DNA of 5,003 nt, from the NCBI GenBank assembly GCA_031265345.1, contig JAISCU010000220.1, positions 1 to 5,003 of the forward strand. The letters run 5' to 3'. This document shows positions 1-5,003 of the stretch, piece after piece. The translations under genes were made by a program, and so were the position numbers. The DNA comes from Bifidobacteriaceae bacterium (lineage in GTDB: Bacteria; Actinomycetota; Actinomycetes; Actinomycetales; WQXJ01). The notes beneath the pieces were generated by a model that was not told the DNA's origin, ran no database searches, and was given only the letters and a program-made list of their open reading frames with translations. Positions within the stretch are counted from its first letter, which is position 1. Each line of letters starts with the position of its first letter.

Positions 1-2499
1 CGAGCAGACTGTGTATGCCACAATCCCGCCCGGCCGCGTGGCCGTGATGGCCGCGGTCAAGAGCTCTCGCTGGAGCGGACCCAGGGTCGCCAGATCGGCG
101 GGCGCGTGCCGCCAGCGCGCCTCCGGCCGTCGCCGCAGCGCCCCCAGACCGGTGCACGGCGCGTCCACCAGCACGCGGTCATATTCGCCCTCGACCTCGC
201 GCCCGTCCAGTTCGGTGACCGAGACCGCCTCACCCAGCTGCTTGACCGCGCCCCGCACCAACTCGGCCCGGTGCGGCTGCGGCTCGTTGGCCGTCAGGTG
301 GCCGCCTCTTTGTTGCACGATGCCGCCCAGCAAGGCCGCCTTACCCCCCGGCCCGGCGCACAGGTCGAGCCAGGCGCCCTGGTCATCTGGGACGGGAGCT
401 TCCGCCAGTGCCCATGCCACCAGCTGTGAGCCCTCGTCCTGCACGCCTGCTTGGCCGTGCCGGACAGCCAGCAACTCGCCCGGCGCGCCGCGTTCCATGA
501 TCACGGCGGTGGGCGCGAACCGCCCGAGCCGGGCCGGTCGTTTGGTCCTGGCTCTCACCTGCTCCGCGAGCGGTTCGGGCCTTATCAAGCCCGGTCGGGC
601 CACCAGCGTCACCAGAGGTTGAGTGTTGCCGCTCGCCAGCACCACCGGGAGGTCGGCGGAGTCGCGCCCGCAGGCGATCAGGGCTTGGCGAAGCGCCCGC
701 ACCACCCAGGCGGGATGGGAGTAGCGAATCGCCAATGCGTCCACGGACTCGTCGGCGGCCGGCGCGGCTGCTTCCAGCAGCGCCTCATAGGGACCCTCGG
801 TGACGGCCCTCAAGATCGCGTTGACGAATCCCGCTGGACCCACTCCGATGGCTTCGCGCGCGATCGCGACTGTGGCGGCGACCGCCGCGTGGTCCGGCAC
901 CCTCAACGTCGCGATTTGGTGGAGGCCGAGCCTGATCACGTCCATCACGGCCGGATCTATCGAATCGCGATCCGTCGTCTGAGCGACCACGGCGTCGTAC
1001 TGCCCGCGCATCCGGATGGTTCCGTAGGCCAGTTCTGTGGCGAAGGCCGCGTCGCGTCCCGTGATCCCCCGCTCGGTCAGCAACGCGGGAAGGGTCAGGT
1101 TCGCGTAGGCGCCGTTCTCCACCGCGCCAAGCAGGTCGAAGGCGGCCCGGCGCGCCGGGTCGGCGAAGCGCTGACGTTCCGACGGAGCCTGGGCGGACCA
1201 GTTACGGCCCGGCCGGTCGCCGCCGCGTGCGCGTTCCGACCCGTGGCCACCACGCGGCCCACCGTCGCGATCCCGGCGAGGACGGTCACCGTCGCGTCGC
1301 TGCCCGTAGTCCCTGCCGCCGCCGAACCGATCATCTCGGCGGTCGTCCCGCGAACGCTCGTCCCGGTCGTGGCGCGGGCCGCCGTCACGGCTGTAGCGAG
1401 GACGATCATCCCGGTCGTAACGCGGTCGGTCATCGCCGCGCCGGTCGTCCCGGTTGTAGCTCGGCCTGTCGCCCCGCTGCCCCCCATCGCGGCTGTACCT
1501 GGAACGGTCCCCGTCCCGACTGTAACGTGGCCCGTCGCCGTCATGGCGGTCACGGCTGAAGCGGGGCCGGTCGTCGCGGTTGTAGCTGGGCCTGTCGCCC
1601 CTTTGACCGCCATCGCGGTTGTACCTTGGACGGTCCCCGTCCCGACCGTAGCGCGGCCTGTCATCCCGGTTGTAGCCGGATCGGTCGCCGTCGCGGTTGT
1701 AACGGGGCCGGTCGTCGCGGTCGTAGCTGGGCCTGTCGCCCCGCTGACCACCGTCACGGTTGTACCTCGGACGGTCCCCGTCCCGACTGTAGCGCGGCCT
1801 GTCATCCCGGTTGTAGCCGGGCCGGTCACCGTCGCGGCTGTAACGGGGCCGGTCGTCCCGGCTGTAGCTGGGCCTGTCGCCCCGCTGACCGCCGTCTCGG
1901 CCGTACCCTGGCCGGTCCCCATCCCGACTGTAACGCGGCCTGTCATCCCGGTTGTAGCCGGGCCGGTCCCCGTCCCGACTGTAACGCGGCCTGTCATCCC
2001 GGTTGTAGCTAGGCCTGTCGCCTCGCTGACCACCATCGCGGCTGTACCTGGGGCGCTCCCCGTCCCGGCTGTAGCCGGAGCGGTCGCCGTCGCGGCTGTA
2101 ACGCGGCCGGTCGTCGCGCCCGTAGCTGGGCCTCTCGCCCCTCTGCCCGCCATCGCGGCCGTACCCTGGCCGGTCGCCATCCCGGCCGTAGCGCGGCCGG
2201 TCACCGTCAGGCGTGTACCCGTAGCTGCCTCCACCACCCCGGTCGCCGTCGCCATGCCCGCGCCCGTAACCGTCGCCGCCCGGACTGCTGCGCCGTTCGT
2301 AACCTCCACTGGAGGCATCCTCCCGACGCCGGAACCCGCCGCCACCGGAGCCGGCCCTGCGGTCGTAGCCTCCGCCAGCGGCATCGCCCCTGCCTCTGTA
2401 TCCGCCGCCAGAACCGCCGGAGCCGCCGGAGCCGCCCGAACGTCCCCAGCCTTTGCCGCTCTTGCGGCCCGTTCGACCGTCACTCCCATGGTTGCTCAT
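1..2499 (-). CDS. rsmB: 16S rRNA (cytosine-C5) methyltransferase RsmB/Sun family with a ~433-residue repetitive disordered N-terminal extension; partial at 3' end
   Basis: This enzyme family transfers a methyl group from S-adenosylmethionine to C5 of a cytosine in 16S rRNA (C967 in E. coli numbering). I translated 833 codons with no stop; the gene runs off the left edge. Residues 1-433 are low-complexity Gly/Arg/Asp/Tyr sequence. Residues ~441-590 are the NusB-like RNA-binding domain (ARRAAFDLL, GFVNAILKAV at 557-566, YSHPAWVV at 593-600). Residues ~610-833 are the methyltransferase domain: SAM motif DLCAGPGGK at 712-720, acidic NE at 738-739, VDAPCTGLG at 778-786 with the PC-motif Cys782, and the likely catalytic Cys832 in the last visible residues AYTVCS. 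Known family members are about 430-480 residues; this one would be near 890, roughly twice as long, assuming a usual-length C-terminal tail (~55 residues) beyond the edge. The ATG overlaps the fmt stop (ATGA) and has a good ribosome binding site. Family assignment is secure; a role for the extension is inference. Confidence 0.94.
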   Translation of the reverse strand, partial: MSNHGSDGRTGRKSGKGWGRSGGSGGSGGSGGGYRGRGDAAGGGYDRRAGSGGGGFRRREDASSGGYERRSSPGGDGYGRGHGDGDRGGGGSYGYTPDGDRPRYGRDGDRPGYGRDGGQRGERPSYGRDDRPRYSRDGDRSGYSRDGERPRYSRDGGQRGDRPSYNRDDRPRYSRDGDRPGYNRDDRPRYSRDGDRPGYGRDGGQRGDRPSYSRDDRPRYSRDGDRPGYNRDDRPRYSRDGDRPRYNRDGGQRGDRPSYDRDDRPRYNRDGDRSGYNRDDRPRYGRDGDRPRYNRDGGQRGDRPSYNRDDRPRFSRDRHDGDGPRYSRDGDRSRYSRDGGQRGDRPSYNRDDRRGDDRPRYDRDDRPRYSRDGGPRHDRDERSRDDRRDDRFGGGRDYGQRRDGDRPRRDRDGGPRGGHGSERARGGDRPGRNWSAQAPSERQRFADPARRAAFDLLGAVENGAYANLTLPALLTERGITGRDAAFATELAYGTIRMRGQYDAVVAQTTDRDSIDPAVMDVIRLGLHQIATLRVPDHAAVAATVAIAREAIGVGPAGFVNAILRAVTEGPYEALLEAAAPAADESVDALAIRYSHPAWVVRALRQALIACGRDSADLPVVLASGNTQPLVTLVARPGLIRPEPLAEQVRARTKRPARLGRFAPTAVIMERGAPGELLAVRHGQAGVQDEGSQLVAWALAEAPVPDDQGAWLDLCAGPGGKAALLGGIVQQRGGHLTANEPQPHRAELVRGAVKQLGEAVSVTELDGREVEGEYDRVLVDAPCTGLGALRRRPEARWRHAPADLATLGPLQRELLTAAITATRPGGIVAYTVCS
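1201..1380 (-). other. Irregular Arg/Asp/Gly tail joining the repeat to the RsmB core (residues 374-433)
   Basis: This part keeps the Arg/Asp/Gly richness but loses the Tyr periodicity. It contains clustered charges such as RSRDDRRDDRFGGGRDYG and ends with an RGG-like stretch (GPRGGHG, ARGGDRPGRN) just before Trp434. It is best read as a degenerate end of the array or a basic linker in front of the NusB-like domain. No structured domain is recognisable. Confidence 0.75.
1381..2220 (-). repeat. Coding Tyr-x-Arg-Asp repeat array within rsmB (residues 94-373)
   Basis: By hand I count 28 [Y/F]-x-R-D motifs from residue 104 to 369, plus one degenerate YTPD at 95. They start modules of three main kinds: a 13-mer (YSRDGGQRGDRPS type), an 8-mer (YNRDDRPR type) and a 9-mer (YSRDGDRPG type). 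The 13-mer recurs six times, its GGQRG starting at residues 117, 156, 203, 250, 297 and 339. A typical 47-residue superunit holds 13 Arg, 10 Asp, 5 Tyr and 5 Pro, giving a strongly charged polyampholyte with a small net positive charge. One aromatic position is Phe (314), in a module altered to 12 residues. The edges are less regular, as expected of a decaying array. Confidence 0.93.
1624..2046 (-). repeat. Three tandem 141-bp direct repeats (47-residue superunits) inside rsmB
   Basis: Superunits at 1906-2046 (residues 152-198), 1765-1905 (199-245) and 1624-1764 (246-292) each have the aromatic spacing 13-8-9-8-9. Aligning the second and third by eye gives about 13 differences in 141 bases, roughly 91 % identity. 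Shortened copies flank them: 39 residues before (113-151) and 42 plus irregular modules after (from 293). All unit lengths are multiples of three, so gain or loss of units keeps the methyltransferase in frame. Confidence 0.9.
2221..2499 (-). other. Gly-rich first section of the RsmB N-terminal extension (residues 1-93)
   Basis: After a short polar start, residues 14-93 are dominated by Gly with Ser, Arg and spaced aromatics. GGS repeats occur at 22-32, followed by GGGY, GGGYDRR, GGGGFRRR and SGGYERR-like elements, and an RGRG at 35-38. No hydrophobic segment or signal peptide is present. The composition resembles Gly/Arg-rich RGG-type tails of RNA-binding proteins. It differs from the following section in having far fewer Asp and Pro residues and no fixed period. 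Disorder and RNA binding are inferred from composition only. Confidence 0.8.
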
Positions 2500-3473
2500 T
2501 CGCCAAACCTCTCTTTGCCTTCCCAGCCTCGGCCATTCCAGTCCCCCGAGTCCACGCGCACGCCGCGCGCCCAGGCGGCCGCGTCCATCCAACCCTTGCC
2601 AGCCGGTTCCACCTCGCCCAGGGCCACTAGCTCTGTGGCGGTGCGCACCAGCACGCGATCCTTCAGACCGATCACCGCGCCAGACCGCTGGTCGTTCAGC
2701 AGGTGCTCCGGCGAAGAAGCCGCTGGAGGAGCCAGCGGGCCGACCTTCAGACGCTTGCCCCTGAACGTGGTCCAAGCTCCTGGGCTCGGCGTGCAGGCGC
2801 GGATTTGCCGGTCGACGGCGTTGGCCGGCCGGTTCCAATCGACACGCGCCTCTTCGACTGTAACCTTGGGCGCGTGACTCAGGCCCTCCAGGCTCTGCGG
2901 CTCCGGCCGGGCTTCGCCCGAGGCGACCAGGTCCATGGTTGCCACAAGAAGTTTCGCGCCGTCGAAGGACAACGCCTCAAGCACTTGGCCGGAGGTCGCG
3001 CGCGGCGGCACCTCGTACGTGACGACCCCGTAGACCGGTCCCGCGTCCAGTTCTTTGACGATCTGGAAGGTGGTCGCGCCAGTGATCGGGTCCCCAGCCC
3101 AGATCGCCCGCTGAACCGGCGCGGCCCCGCGCCAGGCCGGCAAGAGCGAGAAATGCAGATTGATCCAGCCGTGAGGCGGGATCGTCAGCGCCGATTCCGG
3201 CAACAGAGCGCCGTAGGCGACCGTCGCCACGACATCGGGGCGCCATGCCCGCAATTGGTCCAAGAACGCAGCATTTCCGGGGCGGTCTGGCTTCAGCGCT
3301 TGCAAGCCCAAGGCCGCCGCGGCCTCTCCCACTGCCGAGGCCCCAACCCGCCTCCCCCGACCGGACGGACGGTCCGGACGCGTGACGACTCCGACCAGCT
3401 CGTGACCCGAGGCGGCCAACGCCTCCAGGGACGGGACGGCCACGGCCGGAGTCCCGGCTAGAACGATGCGCAC
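2496..3473 (-). CDS. fmt: Methionyl-tRNA formyltransferase
   Basis: This cytoplasmic enzyme formylates initiator Met-tRNA with 10-formyltetrahydrofolate to make the fMet-tRNA used in bacterial initiation. The protein is 325 residues, the usual family length. The N-terminal domain opens with MRIVLAGTPAVAVPSL. A basic PSGRGRR loop lies at 36-42. The folate-binding and catalytic segment NLHFSLLPAWRGAAPVQR spans 105-122. Catalytic residues by family alignment are Asn105, His107 and Asp143 (ELDAGPV). The linker has HAPK at 200-203, and the C-terminal tRNA-binding domain has IRACTPSPGAWTTFRGKRLKV at about 224-243. I chose GTG at 3473-3471 because it gives the family-typical Met-Arg-Ile start; a TTG one codon upstream is possible. 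fmt lies 9 bases after the priA stop and overlaps rsmB by ATGA. The last ~15 residues are charged and Gly/Trp-rich, which looks lineage-specific. Confidence 0.97.
   Translation of the reverse strand: MRIVLAGTPAVAVPSLEALAASGHELVGVVTRPDRPSGRGRRVGASAVGEAAAALGLQALKPDRPGNAAFLDQLRAWRPDVVATVAYGALLPESALTIPPHGWINLHFSLLPAWRGAAPVQRAIWAGDPITGATTFQIVKELDAGPVYGVVTYEVPPRATSGQVLEALSFDGAKLLVATMDLVASGEARPEPQSLEGLSHAPKVTVEEARVDWNRPANAVDRQIRACTPSPGAWTTFRGKRLKVGPLAPPAASSPEHLLNDQRSGAVIGLKDRVLVRTATELVALGEVEPAGKGWMDAAAWARGVRVDSGDWNGRGWEGKERFGE
2508..2513 (-). promoter_or_regulatory. Ribosome binding site of rsmB
   Basis: On the minus strand GAGAGG lies 8 bases before the ATG at 2499-2497, inside the last codons of fmt. 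With the ATGA stop/start overlap this supports the rsmB start and translational coupling to fmt. Confidence 0.75.
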
Positions 3474-3480
3474 CAAAGAA

Positions 3481-3484
3481 CCTT
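3481..3484 (-). promoter_or_regulatory. Weak ribosome binding site of fmt
   Basis: The minus strand reads AAGG, partly made of the priA stop codon TAA, 7 bases before GTG at 3473. The spacing is good for the GTG start. The short match and non-ATG start suggest that fmt translation may depend on ribosomes finishing priA. Confidence 0.5.
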
Positions 3485-5003
3485 AGCCGAGTTCGCCGTC
3501 CACCTTGACGCGCACTCGCCCGGAAGGCCGACCGGTCGCCCGTGCCCGGATCGCCTCCCTGAGGTGCTGGATCACGATTCGTGCGTATGTAAGTTTGATC
3601 AATAGCACAGTCTGATCCGGGCCGCGCCGCACACTGACCGCCTCCATTGGCCGCAACCTCCCCACGAGGTCGTCCACCGCTTCGGGCGGCCCGCTCAGAA
3701 CCACCGCCTTGGTCGCCGGGGGCAGTCCCAACTCGCGGCGCTCATGCAGTTCCCGGGCCGCGAAACCGACCGGGTCCCAGCGCACCAGCGCCTGAGCGGC
3801 GGCCGTTCCCTCGGAGCCCAAGAGCAATGCCTTCCCGCCCGGTCTGACCAGCGCCGCCGCCCCCATCCAGATGCGCAGAGCGTCGATCCCGGCGTCCAAC
3901 TCCGACCGGCCGGCCCAGGCGCCGCCGTCCAGGAGCACGGCCGCCGCGTACCCGCCCCGGGCTGCCGGTTCGGCCCCTGGGGTCGCCACCACCAGTCCCG
4001 CGTCCTCGCCGACCTGGTCCACGATTCCGATCTCCGCGCTCGACCGCTCCAGTCTCAGGGCAGGGAACGCCCGCACCAGTTCCCCGGCCGTCCTGACCAG
4101 CCCGAACGTCTCGTGGTTGGCCGAGGGCACCTGGACCAGGACCGGCCCTGCGGCAGACGCTTGGCGGATCAGGCGGAACGCCGCTTCCGGCAGGCGACTG
4201 GCCGCAGTGGCGCCTTCGCGGCCCAGGTCTTCCGTGGTCGGCGCGTCCGCCACCGCAGTCGCCCTCCGGACGCTCGCCCGGTCGGGCGTGGCGAGGTCCA
4301 GCCAGCCGCTCTCGGCCAGGGCCTGGACCTCGACGCTGCGAGCGAGCCCGGCGATCAGCAGACCGGCGCGTTCCTGCCCCGCCCGCACGGTCAAGACCGT
4401 CCGCGCGTGCGGGTAGGGCGCGCGCGGTTCGCGCAACGCCGGGTCGCCGTCGTTCAAGAGCACCAGCAGGCCCGGCCGTGCCAAGGGTGCGAACGCCGCG
4501 GCCCGGGTGCCTACCAACACGTCCACCATGCCCGATGCCGCCGCCCAGTAGGCCTCCAACCTCGCCTCCGCGCCGTCCCCGGCCACCAGCCGACCGACTG
4601 CGAAGTGGGCATCGAGCGCCTGGATCAACTGGGACACGATCCGTTCCGAAGGCGCCACCACCAACGCTTGGCGGCCACTCGTGCGGCTGGCGCTGATCGC
4701 CGCCGTCAATCCGTCCACCAGATCGCCGCCGGGAAGGCAGGCCCAGGCGACTCGGCTCGGCCGCCCCGCCGCCAGTCTGTCCACGAACTCGGCCAGCGGA
4801 TGGTTCGGGGCCGACCCGGCCGGCGCCGGGGTCGGGGCGGTGCCCAGGGCCCCGGTGGTCGGCCCGGCGACGCTGGTCGTGGACCCGGTGCCGGTCCTCG
4901 GGAAGTCGCCGGTTCCGGCACCGCGTACGAGGCCCCCTTCCACGAGGCCGTGGCCCGTTCGGCCGCTGTCGGACACGCGGCCCCCCGGTATGGACGCCCG
5001 CTC
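3483..5003 (-). CDS. priA: PriA-like primosomal protein N', actinobacterial degenerate type; 5' end outside window
   Basis: PriA normally restarts stalled replication forks by recognising forked DNA and loading the replicative helicase. The frame is open through the right edge (506 residues visible), so the N-terminal 3'-DNA-end-binding domain is probably outside; a GTG at 4976 is likely internal. Counting residues from that GTG, 1-58 are a Gly/Thr/Pro linker. Residues 60-200 match the actinobacterial helicase-like lobe: VAWACLPGGDLVDGL at 76-90 where Walker A would be, VLVGTRAAAFAPL at 153-165, and LNDGDPALREPRAPYPHAR at 174-192 in the position of the DEAH-type box. Residues 327-350 (GLVVATPGAEPAARGGYAAAVLLD) and 400-421 (WDPVGFAARELHERRELGLPPA) match the second lobe and C-terminal domain. 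Only one Cys is present, so no zinc site exists. Recognition is from conserved actinobacterial PriA segments; I infer a non-helicase structural role. Confidence 0.88.
   Translation of the reverse strand, partial: ERASIPGGRVSDSGRTGHGLVEGGLVRGAGTGDFPRTGTGSTTSVAGPTTGALGTAPTPAPAGSAPNHPLAEFVDRLAAGRPSRVAWACLPGGDLVDGLTAAISASRTSGRQALVVAPSERIVSQLIQALDAHFAVGRLVAGDGAEARLEAYWAAASGMVDVLVGTRAAAFAPLARPGLLVLLNDGDPALREPRAPYPHARTVLTVRAGQERAGLLIAGLARSVEVQALAESGWLDLATPDRASVRRATAVADAPTTEDLGREGATAASRLPEAAFRLIRQASAAGPVLVQVPSANHETFGLVRTAGELVRAFPALRLERSSAEIGIVDQVGEDAGLVVATPGAEPAARGGYAAAVLLDGGAWAGRSELDAGIDALRIWMGAAALVRPGGKALLLGSEGTAAAQALVRWDPVGFAARELHERRELGLPPATKAVVLSGPPEAVDDLVGRLRPMEAVSVRRGPDQTVLLIKLTYARIVIQHLREAIRARATGRPSGRVRVKVDGELG
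4803..4976 (-). other. Low-complexity Gly/Thr/Pro/Ala linker inside the PriA-like protein
   Basis: About 58 residues rich in Gly, Thr, Pro and Ala (for example RTGTGSTTSVAGPTTG and APTPAPAGSAP) precede the helicase-like lobe, which starts near HPLAEFVDRL. No motif is recognisable. It is probably a flexible link between the DNA-binding N-terminal part and the degenerate motor lobes. Confidence 0.65.

Noticed and set aside
1626..2012. Cys-rich repetitive plus-strand ORF (CNAACHPGCS motifs), superficially like a secreted cysteine-rich or metal-binding repeat protein
   Set aside because: The Cys/His periodicity is a by-product of reading the 141-bp repeat in another frame; there is no signal peptide or plausible start context.
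1381..2220. Possible CRISPR array or noncoding tandem repeat
   Set aside because: Repeats are contiguous with no unique spacers, all unit lengths are multiples of three, and differences are largely synonymous or conservative in one coding frame.
1095..2489. 464-residue minus-strand ORF rich in Thr, Gly and Ala (ATTGMTGRVTVG type)
   Set aside because: It is a shifted frame of the same repeat that starts inside rsmB and ends just after entering the conserved core. The rsmB frame continues into clear NusB-like and methyltransferase motifs and has the proper start and ribosome binding site.
451..2877. 808-residue plus-strand ORF rich in Val, Pro and Ala with PVIPVVAGPV-like repeats
   Set aside because: It is the antisense reading of rsmB and the end of fmt. 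Its repeats are the complement of Tyr-Arg-Asp codons, it has no recognisable domain, and it continues through conserved enzyme sequence on the other strand.
2703..3461. 252-residue plus-strand ORF opposite fmt, and the 3647-4696 plus-strand ORFs opposite priA
   Set aside because: They are Arg/Pro-rich antisense shadows, expected at this GC content, covering genes that have clear family motifs on the minus strand.
3473..3476. TTG at 3476 as the fmt start
   Set aside because: It would add one residue before the conserved Arg-Ile start; GTG at 3473 fits the family and lies 7 bases from AAGG. The difference is one codon, so certainty is moderate.
4974..4976. GTG at 4976 as the true start of the PriA-like gene
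   Set aside because: The frame stays open to the window edge, and the N-terminal domain expected of PriA is missing from the visible part, so the start most likely lies upstream.

Overview
The window is a very GC-rich stretch, typical of an actinobacterium (Actinomycetota). Three genes, all on the minus strand, are packed with essentially no intergenic DNA. In transcription order (right to left) they are a PriA-like primosomal protein N' gene entering from the right edge (3483-5003), methionyl-tRNA formyltransferase fmt (2496-3473), and the 16S rRNA cytosine-C5 methyltransferase rsmB (1-2499, running off the left edge). The order priA-fmt-rsmB is a familiar actinobacterial housekeeping cluster, and the PriA is of the degenerate actinobacterial type. 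Beyond phylum I cannot name the organism.

The genes look like one translation-coupled operon. priA and fmt are separated by 9 bases, and fmt and rsmB overlap by ATGA. fmt formylates the initiator Met-tRNA and rsmB modifies 16S rRNA, so both serve translation; PriA belongs to replication restart and is a positional neighbour. No promoter, terminator, RNA gene, mobile element or CRISPR array is visible.

The unusual part is rsmB. Its conserved NusB-like plus methyltransferase core starts only near residue 441. Residues 1-433 are a low-complexity, presumably disordered extension: a Gly-rich part (about 14-94), a regular Tyr/Arg/Asp/Pro repeat (about 95-373), and an irregular Arg/Asp/Gly tail (374-433). 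The regular part contains 28 copies of [Y/F]-x-R-D arranged in 13-, 8- and 9-residue modules. These assemble into a 47-residue higher-order repeat (13-8-9-8-9), three full copies of which are tandem at 1624-2046 as 141-bp DNA units. The architecture resembles the RNA-binding, condensate-forming tails of RG/RGG proteins, here fused to an rRNA methyltransferase. Because of the composition, several other frames also stay open across the repeat and give long spurious ORFs on both strands; only the minus frame starting at 2499 joins a recognisable enzyme.

The PriA fragment is the second point of note. It has lost the Walker A motif, the acidic DEAH-type motif and the whole cysteine-rich zinc-binding segment, so it cannot be a conventional helicase.
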